Part shown: positions 25,861 to 37,179 of the stretch, piece after piece | Numbering within the stretch: the first letter of the stretch is position 1 | Layout: each line of letters begins with the position of its first letter | NCBI GenBank assembly: GCA_050084985.1 | Contig: JBITNC010000001.1 | Coordinates: 32,860,001 to 32,924,000, forward strand | Length of the DNA stretch: 64,000 bases | Direction of reading: 5' to 3' | From: Nageia nagi | Lineage: Eukaryota > Pinophyta | Notes under the pieces: generated by a model | What the model saw: the letters and a program-made list of their open reading frames with translations, nothing else | What the model was told of the DNA's origin: nothing | The model's database searches: none | Made by a program: the position numbers and the translations under genes

Positions 25861-26831
25861 TCATGTCTTCTAGGCAAGGAGAGTGATGATTGGCTATGGC
25901 ATAAGAGATTGGGACACATCTGTTTTAAAAACTTGATGAACATTTGCTCAAAAGGAGCAGTAAGAGATATGCCCAGTATCAGCAAACCAGCAAATGATAT
26001 TTGTGATTCATGCCAAAGGGGAAAGCAAACCAAGCAAAGTTCAAAGTGAAAGAATATCACACCAGCAGACCATTGGAAATCATACACACTGACCTATGCG
26101 GACCAATGCGAACACAAAGCATCAATGGAGATAAGTATTTTATTCTATTCATAGATGATTATTCAAGAATGACTTGGGTGCAATTTTTGAAACACAAATC
26201 TGAAGCATTTGAAATGTTCAAAGCATTTAAAAATCAAGTAGAAAATCAAATGGAGAGGAGAATTAAATGTCTTCACTCAGACAGAGGAGGTGAGTTCACT
26301 TCTGATGAGTTTTCTGAGTTTTGCATACATGGAATTAAAAGACAATTCTCTGCAGTAAGAACTCCACAACAAAATGGAGTAGTTGAAAGAAAAAATAGAG
26401 CAGTACAAGAAATGGCTCGAACCATGCTGATAGAAAGCAATGTTGCTGATAGGTTCTGGAAAGAAGTAGTGCATATTCAAAATAGATGTATGATGCGACC
26501 ACATGAGGACAGAACACCATATGAATTATGGTTTGGAAGGAAAGCTACAGTGAGGCACTTCAAAATCTTTGGCAGTAAATGCTATATCAAGAGAATAGAA
26601 GAAAACTTAGGAAAGTTTGAGGATAGATCTAATGAAGGCATCTTTCTTGGTTACTCTTCGAAGAGCAAAGCATACAGGTGTTACAATAAAAGGACAAAAA
26701 CAATCATTGATAGTGCTGATGTTCATGTTGATGAGCAAAGAGATCTTCCCAAGAGAAATGATGATGATAATCTTCCTGCCTATCAAGATTCATTTGAAGA
26801 AGACAAAAAGAATAAAAACAAATCTAAGTAA
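25816..26831 (+). pseudogene. copia integrase
   Basis: Integrase joins element DNA to the host chromosome. The zinc-binding HHCC domain reads WHKRLGHICFKNL and CDSCQRGK (25900-26035). A frameshift near 26045 leads to the catalytic core: IHTDLCGPM (first D, about 26090), LHSDRGGEFTSDEF (second D, about 26275) and QQNGVVERKNR (E, about 26385). All three acidic residues are present. The C-terminal FGSKCYIKR, EGIFLGYSSKSKAYR segment is the usual GKGY-like end. The TAA at 26829 and TAA near 26954 break the link to RT. Confidence 0.92.
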
Positions 26832-27059
26832 TCACAAGTAAAGAAATCAGAAGATTCAAATTCACCAAGTAACCCAAACAGTGTTTCAGAAAGTGAGGCG
26901 GAAGAAGATAAAAATTCAAAAACTCCACCAAAAAGATGGCACAAAGATCACCCATAAGAGCAAATCATCGGTGAGTTTCATACAGGCATCCAAACTCGCA
27001 GAGGGGTTTCAAGCACCTATTCTCTCCTATCCAATATAGAGCCTAAAAATGTCTCAGAA

Positions 27060-28578
27060 GCCAGACAAGATGAAAGCTGGATGAAAGCAATGGAGGAAAA
27101 ACTCACTCAAATTGAAAAGAATGAAACATGGGAACTTGTCCCTAGACCAGCCAACAAAAATGTGATTGGCACAAAGTGGGTTTTTCGCAATAAGTTGAAT
27201 GAAGATGGGTTAGTGGTTCGAAATAAAGCTAGACTTGTCTGCAAGGGATATGCTCAAGTTGAAGGAATTGATTTTGAAGAAACTTTTGCACCTGTGGCCA
27301 GATTAGAAGCTATTCACATGTTTTTAGCTTTTGCAGTGTATAAAGACTTCACAGTTTATCAAATGGATGTAAAATCAGCCTTTCTAAATGGCAAAATTGA
27401 GGAAGAAGTCTATATTGAATAGCCAGATGGTTTCCAATTGGGAGAGAATCCTAATTTGGTATGCAAACTAAAGAAGGATCTGTATGGTTTAAAACAGGCA
27501 CCTCGAGCATGGTACTCCAGACTTGATACATATCTTCAGCAGCAAGGCTTTAGAAAAGGAATGGTGGATAGCAATTTATACATTAAATTAGAAAAGGAAA
27601 ATCATCTAATTGTTGTTGTCTATGTAGATGATATAATTTTTGGAGGAAGCAAGAATGAGCTCTGTAAAAATCTTACTGACAACATGCAAATAGAATTCGA
27701 GATGTCTATGATAGGTGAGCTTGCATTTTTTCTTGGCTTACAAATCAATCAGTTGAAGAATGGCATGTTCATATCTCAAACCAAGTATGTTAAGGAGATG
27801 CTAAAGAAATTTGCCATGGAAGACTGTAAACCTGTGTGCACCCCTATGATGATAGGCTGCAAATTAAGTAAGGATGATAAAGCACCAACAGTAGATCAAA
27901 CACAATACAGGTCAATGATTGGAAGTTTATTATATTTGACAGCTACTAGACCAGACATTCTTCAAGCAGTATGTATGGTTGCTCGATTTCAAGCAAATCC
28001 CAAAGAAACACATGTTACTGCAGTAAAGAGAATATTCAGATATCTCAAAGGTACAGTTAGAATATGGTTTATGGTATCCTAGAGGAAAGGACTTTACACT
28101 TAGTGCCTTTTCAGATGCAGACTGGGCAGGATGCGTGGATGATAGGAAGAGCACCAGTGGAGGAGCATTTTATTTGGGTAATAATCTTGTTAGCTGGCAC
28201 AGTAAAAAGCAAGACTCAGTATCCCTATCTATAGCTGAAGCAGAGTATATAGCTGCAACTTCTTACTGCACATAGATTCTATGGATGAAGCAGATGCTAA
28301 AAGATTTTGGTATAGAGATTAATGAGCCCATATCAGTTCTTTGTGATAACACAAGTGCAATCAATATATCAAAAAATCCTGTTATGCACTCATGAACAAA
28401 GCATATTGCAATTAGATATCTTTTTCTAAAAGAAAGAGTGGCACAAGGAGAAGTACAGTTGGATTTTGTTCCAACCACAGAGCAAGTAGCAGACATCTTT
28501 ACAAAGCCTTTGCCCAAAAACATCTTTGAACATCTTCGAAACAAGCTAGGAGTTGTTATCCTTCCAAGCATTACCTAG
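27060..28578 (+). pseudogene. copia reverse transcriptase and RNase H
   Basis: RT copies the RNA and RNase H removes it. Typical copia motifs in order: [50 protein letters not shown] (27355-27395), a TAG at 27421 in place of a glutamine codon, LYGLKQAPRAWYSRLD (27480-27530) and the catalytic YVDDIIFG (27620-27645). A frameshift near 28060 leads into RNase H: SDADWAGCVDDRKSTSGG (28110-28160), AEAEYIA (28238), CDNTSAINISKNP (28340-28380). There is a TAG at 28273 and a TGA at 28396. The protein ends at TAG 28576. Only three or four stops and one frameshift over 1.5 kb point to a young copy. Confidence 0.93.
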
Positions 28579-28684
28579 TTCTGGACGTCACATTCTCAGG
28601 GGAGTGTTTATTTTTTTTATTGCTTCTGTGTATCTTGTGTTTGTATGCATACTACTGATTTCCTGAGAATGTCATGTATGGACT

Positions 28685-28793
28685 CAGGGGGAGTCTATAA
28701 ATGCCCTTTGTTATTATTGACAAAGGGGGAGAGAAAAGTCCTGATGCAGGTGTTTGATCAAGTGGTGTTGCCAACAATTCCAAAGGGGGAGAT
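28685..28793 (+). promoter_or_regulatory. Polypurine tract region with repeated AGGGGGAG motifs
   Basis: AAAGGGGGAGAT (28782-28793) directly abuts the 3' LTR and is the plus-strand primer. Further copies stand at 28685-28693 and 28722-28733. Several tracts before the 3' LTR are a reported trait of Sireviruses. Confidence 0.85.
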
Positions 28794-30713
28794 TGTTGAG
28801 CATGTGTGATTGTCATTGTTGTCAACACGTGGTTTTGGCTGTGTCTTCGTGTGAGTTTTTCTAGAGCAGATAAGCAGGCTTCCGGAATGATAGGTAGGCT
28901 TCCAGAATGAAGTGATGATGTTCCAGAATGAAATGATAAAGCAGAGTTGTGGAAAAGTCCAGGTTCTAGAAAAGGTGAGAGTTATAGAGAAGTTCAGGTT
29001 TCGGAGGATATGAGTGATTGGTCATGCTGTCAACAAGGCTTTGATCGGGTTTCGGAGGTTTTGACCGGGTTCCGGAGGAGATGAGTGATTGTCATGTTGT
29101 CAACACGTGATTTTGGTAAAGACCAGGAACCGGAAGCTATGAGGTCGGCAAGGAGCGATCAAATAGCTGACACCAGTGAGTAAAACATTCCTGAGGGAAG
29201 AGATGATGTCACGGGAAGAACGATGTTCACATTTGTGAATAGAATCGAGTTCCGGAGATGATGAGGTCAGCAAAGAGTGATCAAAGAGCCAGAGCCAGCG
29301 AATAAAGCATTCTGGAATGCAGAGATGAGATCGGTAAAGAGAGATTGAAAATATGGAGTCCATAAAGTAAATTTCCCAGAAGTAAAATGTTCAGGATTAA
29401 AAGGATGACATCACAGAGGATAAGATAGTCACATTTTGCTAAAGATCGGAGTCTGGAGATGATGATGTCAGTAGTTGGTGTTGAAAAGTCCGAAAGGCCA
29501 CGTAGATACATTGGAACTCTCTTTCAGAGTCTGGAGATGATGACATCATGCGGGAAGCATTTTACTCTACTTCCAGAGTTCAGAGAAGATGACATCAGCA
29601 GTTGGTGTTTAAAAGTCCGGAGACAAAAGTTCAAAGATAAAAGTCTGGAGACAAAAGTTCGGAGATAAAAGTGTGGAGACAAAAGTGTGGAGATAAAAGT
29701 GCGAAGATAAGAGTCTGGAGATGATGACATCATGGTGTATACAATAAAGAGTCCAAAATTATCAGAAATACCATTATGAAGAAGAAAAGAGTCCAGGATT
29801 ATCAGAAATATCATTATGAAGAAGAAAAGAGTCCGAGATTATCAAAGATAATTAGATACTGTCAAATCTCTAAATCAGTGGAGGAAGAGCTATACGTGTC
29901 TGAACAAATCTGTTTGAGCAATAGGAGCATTCATCAGTTACAGTAGTTGCAGACTCAAATAGTGAACTCCATTTGGTGTAGAAGCAGTTACAAACAAGGA
30001 TTCCTTTTCAGTTTGTTTTTGATAACGTGTAATGATAAGAATAGTTTCTTGGGGTTTTCTTGATGTGTAACGGTTTTCAAAGAGAAGCAATGTATGAAAA
30101 GAATGAATTGTAGATTCTGCTTTTTTTTAAGAGAATAGAAGAGTGGGTGAAGTGGTGCACGAAGAGAAGAGTGTAGAGTGAAGTGCTGGAGTGGAGGCAA
30201 GAGTGTGTGATGAGATGTGCGTGTAGAGAAGTGCGAGAGAGGAGGTAATAGCGTGGAAGAGGGGAGTATCAGGAGCATGTGAAGAGAGCAAATGAAGATA
30301 CAGATTGGATAGTGATTGTTTAACTATGAGCTAGACCATTGAGGGTCTTCTAGAACTGTATTCTTTATTCCTTTTGAATATTATCTCAAGTGGGTGCTTG
30401 AGAGCTAGAGTTGGTGCTCCAAGTAGTAGGTGTTGCTATTTGCAAAGTGGTAGTTGGTGCTACCCTTCACAGTTGGTGCTGTGAATTTGTAAGCTTTCTT
30501 TAATGGCTAGATTTGGATTGGTGTCTAAGCAGTCATTTTCGAGGATGTAGCCAAACTGGTGAACCTCGTTATATCTAGTGTTGTGTGATGTACTGGTGTG
30601 CTTGCTCAATTTTCTCTAGCTTTTAATCTATCTTTATTTAAGAAGGTTAAATTGATTATAATTTTTAATACACTGATTCACCCCCCCCTCTCAGTGTCAC
30701 TCGAAGTCCAACA
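28794..30713 (+). repeat. 3' LTR of the copia element
   Basis: 1920 bp, matching 21533-23465 with scattered substitutions and small indels, many of them C/T or G/A. Followed by the duplication CCATT. Confidence 0.95.
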
Positions 30714-30718
30714 CCATT

Positions 30719-31261
30719 TCTATAGAATATAGCTAAGGGATTACATATTTAGGTAAGAAAAAGGGCTCAGAAAACCAATACCTCTTAATCATGATTTAGT
30801 CTTTGAGAAAGTACTAGTCATTGACTTTGTTTCCTCCCTATAGCACCCACATTGCACTTTTGCATAGTCTACTAGGGAATCTTCCAATCAAAATTTGCAC
30901 TATTATTGCATAGAATCTATCCATGAACTCATAGTATGATCCATGCAACTTACTTAAAATTAGCACTATTAAGTCAATCGGTATTGATCCAACATTAGGA
31001 TTTGTCGATTGAATTAGCAACCCTATCTCTATAAGTTTATCAAGATTTTGATGGGCCAAGAGCCACCAAAGATATGAAGAATGTATAAGGTTTGATTTTT
31101 TAATTTTAAATAGATATTTCTTTATTTCATTAGCAATGAAATTTAAGAAGTCATAGCAAACATGAATCTCTATGATATTTTAAGCCATACGTACCATGGC
31201 TTCATCTGCTTCAATCTAGATTTTATTTTTTAGAATAACTACCAATGCTTGCAACACTTCT
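30719..31261 (-). pseudogene. Proximal part of the unknown 3' ORF of the Ty3 element
   Basis: From 31261 the minus strand is open for about 140 codons with two TAG/TAA stops. Segments read EIHVCYDFLNFIANEIKKYL, LAHQNLDKLIEIGLLIQSTN and IDLIVLILSKLHGSYYEFMD, then RLCKSAMWVL to 30838. It lies immediately downstream of integrase once the chromodomain insertion is removed, and continues at 21532 once the copia insertion is removed. Total length with that part is about 3.2 kb. The family is not recognised: hydrophobic helices are present but no catalytic motif. Confidence 0.55.
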
Positions 31262-31266
31262 CTATC

Positions 31267-31652
31267 TGTTAGGATCCCACATCCTAACATTTTAGTGTTA
31301 GTATTAGTATTTTATTAAATTACCAACCTATATTGTAAACTATGATTGTAAGGGCAGGGCTTGATTTTGCATTACTATTAGGGTTAGTTTATTATAAATA
31401 GATAGAAGTGTGTGGAGAAAGGCATCTTAAACATTATTTTTTCACTTTTGGAGTTGTAAGGAGGTAGCCCCCTCGAAGTGGTCTATGATTCTATTACTAT
31501 TCAATAAAATCCTATCCCTATTTGCTATTTTTTATTCTATTTATTAGTGCATACTCTATTATTTTCATAGATAATTGTCATTTTCCTATTTCAAATCAAT
31601 ATTCATTTCATTTCTACAATATTTTCCTTTTCATATTTATAGCATCATAACA
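31267..31652 (+). repeat. 5' LTR of the chromovirus
   Basis: 386 bp, TGTTAGGATCC to ATCATAACA. Aligns with 36781-37171 with clear divergence. Confidence 0.93.
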
Positions 31653-31654
31653 TA

Positions 31655-31666
31655 TAGTATCAAAGC
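31655..31666 (+). promoter_or_regulatory. Decayed primer-binding site, initiator tRNA-Met
   Basis: TAGTATCAAAGC, two bases after the LTR, differs from TGGTATCAGAGC by two G-to-A changes. Confidence 0.85.
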
Positions 31667-32454
31667 TCTTTCTAGGGCCATTCTGCTATAGAAAAATATT
31701 TTTTTTCTTAGAGGTCTAAGTTAGAAATCTTGTACCAAGGGTTGTAAAATGTCTAGGAGGATCTTTTATTTTTAGCTAAGCATATTTGCTCATAAAGTTG
31801 TGTGTGAAGTGAGATGCAAAAAACTCTACACCAATACCTAGGCCTCAGTTAGAACCCTACATAGAATTGGAATCCATGTACTGAAAGGTATATCAAAGAC
31901 TATCTAGGCTATTAACAAAAACTAGGTAGGAAGCTATGTTGACTATCTGTAAACTATAGTGCATCAATAAGTGTTGTTGGAAAGTTACTTGTCATAGAAG
32001 CCATCTCCATAGCCTATTTCCTTACAAAAGTTGGATAGGAGGGGTGTTTAGATAAGCCTAAAAATTAGATAATCCTTCACACAAAAAACCTTGATTTAGG
32101 AAGTAGAATGTATAACTTGTAATTTTTTAGAGTTAACAAAAATAGCAATTTAGAGGTAGCAAAAATTTTAGAGCTAAATAACTAAAAATCTGTACCATTT
32201 CAACAATTTTTAGCAAAAGTAGATAGAACCATAGATGTAAAAAAGAGTTTGAGAGTTTAAAAAATCATCATTAAGAGACCTATCCCATTATGATCATCTT
32301 TTTGAGCTAATCATTTTGATATATTACACCCATACACTTTTTTGGGCACTTTTTAAAAATAGCAATTTCTAAAAATAGTAGTTTTCAAAAATATCAACTT
32401 CAAAAATAGCAATTTTCAAAAGTGGCACCTAAAACAAGACCCCAAATAGTAGCA

Positions 32455-33345
32455 TAAGTTGATCCTACCATGATGACATATCAAACTATGATCCAACAAA
32501 TGGTAGATACACTTACCAGTACATTCAAGGTAGAAATCTAACAAATACAAACCCTTGATAGTAAATATAATAGTGTTAACAGTACATCCAGTTCATAGCA
32601 ATCAGGGTAGTCAAGAAATCCATAAGGGTATCATCAAAACATTCAAGGCCAATAAGGTGATTTCATTATTCCTTGCATAACCAAATTGGATTTTCTCGAT
32701 ATGATGGAGATAATCCCATTGGATAGATTTATAAGTTCAAATAGTATTTCACATTGAACCAAATTCTAGAATATTTGAAGGTGCACATGGCAACTTTTCA
32801 TTTGGAATATGAGACTCTCCAATGGCACTAGTGGTACTCAAAAATGCATCTACTCCTTCATGGGATGAATTTACTTAGTAATTATTGATCTATTTTGGTT
32901 CTAATTACTATGAATATTTCATAGAGGCATTGAACAAGTTACATCAAACTATAATAGTCGAAGAATGCCAAAATCAATTTGAGAAATTAGTAAATCATAT
33001 AGAGGGGTTGGACGATACATTTTTCACAAGTTGTTTTATCAGTGGATTAAAGGAAGAAATTAAACCAAAGGTCAAAATATTTAATCTCAAAACTATGATG
33101 GATGCTATTGCTTTGACAAAGCTCATCGAAGATAAAGCTAGTGCTCATTGATGAAATGTAAGACCCCCATTCACAAAAACACATACTATTTCCCATTTTC
33201 TAATAACAAAAGTGCCCCACCACCAAGTTGCATAATGCAATCTAAGAAGTTGACATAGGAGGAAATGGAAGAGCATCAAAAGAAGGATTTATGCTGTAAT
33301 TATGATGAGAAATTTGTTCATGATCATCATTGTACTTAATAAAAG
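32455..33345 (+). pseudogene. chromovirus gag with zinc knuckle
   Basis: Segments DPTMMTYQTMIQQMVDTLTS (32463 on), LDFLDMMEIIPLD (expected LDFPRYDGDNP-type start of the capsid) and the open piece 32885-33151 form the retrotransposon gag domain: EALNKLHQT, VEECQNQFEKLVNHIEGLDD, ISGLKEEIKPKVK and AIALTKLIEDK. A degenerate zinc knuckle (LCCNYDEKFVHDHHC) follows at about 33285-33335. Stops and at least two frame changes. Confidence 0.85.
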
Positions 33346-33369
33346 TTATATTTATTTGATGTTTATGCT

Positions 33370-33900
33370 CCTAGTGAGGAGGAATATGAGAGTGCACCTA
33401 AAGAGGCTACAAAGGAAACTCTAGATGAGGAAACCTTGGTTATCTCTTACAATGTATTGGTAGGAATTACTACCCCTTAAATAATGAAGGTCAAAGGGCA
33501 TTTTAAAAAGCACCCTCTCATAATATTGTTGGATTCAGGAAGTACTCATAATTTCATTGATCCACAGGTGGCTAAGGTTATTGAATGTTACATCCACCCT
33601 AAAAATAACTTTGAAGTTATGGTTGGTAATTGAGGAAAAATAGCATGTAAAGGCACATGTCACAATGTCAAACTAAGCATGGAACACTATAATTTGAAAA
33701 GCAACATGTATGCTTTACCACTTAGGGATGTGATATGTTTTGGGGTATAATGGCTAAGGACTTTGGGCACCATGTAATAGAATTTTGCAAAGCTATGGAT
33801 GAACTTTAAGATTGATGAACAAAAGCATACTCTCAAGGGATTATAGAGTGGACATGGATAAATTGTGAGCTCACATTGCATGGAAAAGATCCTATGGAAA
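33370..33900 (+). pseudogene. chromovirus aspartic protease
   Basis: LIILLDSGSTHNFIDPQVAK (33515-33575) keeps the D-S-G triad and the conserved STHNFI. VMVGN and MEHYNLKSNMYALPLRDV follow. Frame broken by TGA, TAG and TAA stops; protease is normally cut from the polyprotein. Confidence 0.87.
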
Positions 33901-34039
33901 AATAAAAAAGGAATGCTAGCATAGTTATACTCTTTATCAATCACTAAATCAAAAGTCATAGCGCCTAAGTATTTGTAGCCTATATTAAGTAAGAATTCAA
34001 GTATCTTTGAGGAACTAATGGGATTACCACTCGAGCAAT

Positions 34040-35330
34040 CACATAATCATGCTATCCAATTGGTGTTGGGAAGTCACCCACCAAACATTCATCATTATTG
34101 GTATCCTTGTTTACAAAAAAATGAAATTGAAAAATTGGTTAAGGAATTATTAGATACAAGAGTAATCTAATCTAGCACAAGCCCATATTCTTCTCTAATT
34201 ATATTGGTTCATAAAAAAGATGGTTCATGGTGTATGTGTGTGGATTTAAGGGCCCTTAACAAAATTACCATCAAGGACAAATTTCCCATCCTAGTCATTG
34301 ATGAATTATTAGATGAACTACATGGGACAAGATACTTTTCCAAGTTGGACCTATGATTTGGGTATCACCAAATCCACCTCAAGGAGGAGGATATACCAAA
34401 AATTGCATTTTACACCCATGAGGGCCATTATGAGTTCTTGGTCATGCCTTTTGGCCTCATATTTTCTCCATACACATTTTAAAGTTTAATGAATCAGGTG
34501 TTTCATCCATTCCTTAGAAAGTTCATTTTAGTTTTCTTTGATGATATCTTGATCTATAGTAAGACATGGCAAGAACATGTGGCACATGTTGACCAAATCT
34601 TACAAATTTTGAAGGAACACTAGATATATGCAAAAAAATCAAAATGTTCATTTGGTAAAGAGAAATTGACTACTTAGGCCATATTATATCTAAAGAGGGA
34701 GTTAAGGTGGATCCATAAAAGATTACTAACATGCAGAACTAGTTTATTCCTACATCTTTGAAAAGTATTTGAGGATTCTTGGGGTTCATAGGATATTATA
34801 AGAAATTTGTAAAGGGTTATGGCAAGATTGTAGCACCTCTAACCATGTTGTTGAAAAATAATGCATTCCAATGGTCCCCTCAAGCCGAGGTAGCATTTTT
34901 TAAGCTCAAAAAGGTAATGTGTACCTCCTAGTATTAGCAATGCCAAATTTTTTTAAAACCTTTATGATAGAAAGTGATGCTTATGGAGTAGGAATTGGGG
35001 TAGTATTGATGTAGGAGGGGCATTCCTTGGTATTCACTAGTAGAGCACTCTCTAAAAAAGTTTTGGGTAAATCCACTTATGTAAAAGAAATGCTTACCAT
35101 CATTCATGCAGTTTAATATTGGAGACCATATCTCATTGGTCACCATTTTATCGTCCTCATATATAATCATAGTTTGCAAATTTTCACTAAGCAATATATT
35201 TCTATGCTTGAGCAACAAAAATGGGTGACCAAACTATTGGGGTATGATTATGAGATAGTATATGTTTGATAGTATGATTATGAAGATCAAGTAGCACTAC
35301 AAGCTCTTTCATATCCTATTCATCATGGTT
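34040..35330 (+). pseudogene. chromovirus reverse transcriptase and RNase H
   Basis: RT motifs in order: [28 protein letters not shown] (34185-34230), [25 protein letters not shown] (34325-34355), [14 protein letters not shown] and the catalytic FFDDILIYS (34535-34560). Then [17 protein letters not shown]. RNase H reads MIESDAYGVGIGVVLM (34970-35015) with the first catalytic aspartate kept, then VFTSRALSKKV and DYEIVYV. Many TAG stops and frame shifts. Confidence 0.88.
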
Positions 35331-35439
35331 AGATAAAGTAAAACAAGAGTGGGTAGAGGATAGCTCCACCTAAGAATTGTTAAAATAGATCACTCAAGAT
35401 CGCATGAGTAAACCACACCATAGATATCATGATGGTATT

Positions 35440-36767
35440 TTGAGATTTAAAGGTTGAATTTTGTTACTATCTCCTTCAAAATGTAAATTAGAAATACTTG
35501 CTAAATTGCATTCCACACCTTCATCAAGACATGATAGATTTTTAAAAACTTATAAGTAGGTGGCATAATCATTCTATTGGTTAGGTATGAAATTGGATAT
35601 CAAGTAGTTTATGGTAGCTTGTGATGTGTGCCAATGATAAAAGTGTGAGATAGTGGGTACTCTAGGACTCCTTCAACCTCTTCCCATACCTACCTATACA
35701 TGGAATGATATCTCAATGGATTTCATTCAAGGATTTCCTAAATCCAATGGTAAACTAGCTATTCTAGTGGTGGTTGATCAGTTATCCAAATATGCTCATT
35801 TTGGTTCATTGGCTCATCCCTACAAGGTAGTGATAGTGTCACAATTATTCTTGGATACAATTTTCAAACTACATGGCATGCTAGAGATGATTATCAATGA
35901 TTATGATCCTACTTTTACAAGCCATTTTTGGTAAGAAATTTTTAAGTTGTAAGGTACCCAACTAAATATGAGCTTAACATATCACCCAAAAATTGATGGT
36001 TAAATTGAAATTGTCAACAAATGTTTTGAAACATATTTACATTGTTTTGCTTTAGCACAACCTATGCATTGGGTATAATGGCTTCCTTTGGCTAAGTGGT
36101 GGTATAATACATCTTATCATTCTACCAACAAGATGAACCTCTATGAAGTAGTGTATGGTCAAGCTCTACTAATATTCACCTTGTATGTTGTAGGTACCAG
36201 TAAAATTTAGGTAGTTGACTCAGATCTAGTTACTCAAGATGATATTCTTCATTTGCTTAAGGATAACCTTCAAGTAGCCCAACACCTATGAAATAATAGG
36301 TTCATAAGTAACATGTCGAAAGGGAGTTCTAGATAGATAAAATGGTATTTTTTAGGCTACAACATTATTGCTAGAAATCCTCAAAAATAAAAAGCCTTCA
36401 AAAATCTTTCCATAAAGTTTTATGGTCCTTACAAGGTGTTACAATGCATTGGCATAGCTGCATATAAACTAAAGCTTCTCAGTTCTTCCAAAATTCACCT
36501 AGTGTTTCATGTCTCTTATCTCAAGAAAGTGGTTGGATTAGAGGTTTGGGTTTAGACACAATTACTTGAGTTGGTAGAGGATGGATCAATGGTAGTTGTA
36601 CTTGAGGTAGTTCTAGATCAATGTTCATGATACCTTCATGATCTCTCCATCATAGAAGTCCTTATGGAATGGTAAGGCATGGCACTAGAAGATGCAACAT
36701 GGGAAATACTTCATCAATTGTAGCAACAATTTTCACACTTCAAGCTTTGAGGACAAAGCTTCATTCC
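35440..36767 (+). pseudogene. chromovirus integrase with C-terminal chromodomain
   Basis: Zinc-binding part: CDVCQ (35620) after a decayed HH pair. Catalytic core: WNDISMDFIQGFPKSNGK (first D), MIINDYDPTFTSHFW (second D region), DG-stop-IEIVNKCFE (E, about 36000-36030). The GPY/F module reads FYGPYKVLQCIG and HLVFHVSYLKK (36415-36530). The C-terminal segment IEVLMEW and ALEDATWEILHQL (36650-36720) matches the core of a chromodomain, which in this clade is thought to steer insertion to heterochromatin. Confidence 0.88.
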
Positions 36768-36780
36768 AAGAGGGGTGGCA
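36768..36780 (+). promoter_or_regulatory. Polypurine tract of the chromovirus
   Basis: AAGAGGGGTGGCA directly abuts the 3' LTR. Confidence 0.85.
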
Positions 36781-37171
36781 TGTTAAATTCCACATCCTAA
36801 CATTTTAGTGTTAGTATTAGTATTTTATTAAATTGTCAACCTATATTGTAAATTGTAATTGTAAGGTTAGGGTCTGATTTTGCATTACTATTAGGGCTAG
36901 GGTTAGTTTATTATAGATAGATAAAAGTGTATGGATAAATGAATCTTGAAAATTATTTTTTTACTTTTAGAGTTGTAAGGAGGTAGCCCCCTTGAAGCAA
37001 CCTATGATTCTATTACTATTTAGTAAAATCTTATCCCTATCTACTATTTTGTATTCTATTTATCAGCACATGCTCTATTATTTCCATAGATAATTATCAT
37101 TTTCATATTTCAAATTGATATTCATTTCATTTCTATAATATTTATCTTTTCATATTTGTAGCATCATAAAA
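36781..37171 (+). repeat. 3' LTR of the chromovirus
   Basis: 391 bp, TGTTAAATTCC to ATCATAAAA, matched to 31267-31652 and followed by the CTATC duplication. Confidence 0.92.
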
Positions 37172-37179
37172 CTATCCCC

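Larger units (their letters stand above)
21533..30713 (+). mobile_element. Ty1/copia element, Sirevirus-like
   Basis: Both LTRs begin TGTTGAGC and end TCCAACA. CCATT occurs on both sides (21528-21532 and 30714-30718), and the interrupted minus-strand frame of the host element resumes beyond it. An initiator tRNA-Met primer site follows the 5' LTR, and several AGGGGGAG tracts precede the 3' LTR. Order gag-protease-integrase-RT-RNase H is that of Ty1/copia. Long LTRs (1933 and 1920 bp), a long gag with coiled coil and three zinc knuckles, the MTGDK motif after the protease triad and multiple polypurine tracts fit Sireviruses. The LTRs look a few percent diverged by eye. A handful of stops and frameshifts make this copy defective. 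Confidence 0.95.
31267..37171 (+). mobile_element. Ty3/gypsy chromovirus, decayed, nested
   Basis: LTRs 31267-31652 and 36781-37171 begin TGTTA and share their length. CTATC stands before the first (31262-31266) and after the second (37172-37176). A decayed initiator tRNA-Met site follows the 5' LTR and a purine tract precedes the 3' LTR. The plus strand encodes gag, zinc knuckle, protease, RT, RNase H, integrase with GPY/F-type module and a C-terminal chromodomain-like segment. Every frame is broken many times. Length 5905 bp and short LTRs are normal for chromoviruses. It sits between the integrase and the 3' ORF of the older Ty3 element. Confidence 0.93.

Noticed and set aside
21533-30713. 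env-like third ORF in the copia element
   Set aside because: Between the RNase H end (28578) and the 3' LTR (28794) there are only 215 bases, with no open frame.
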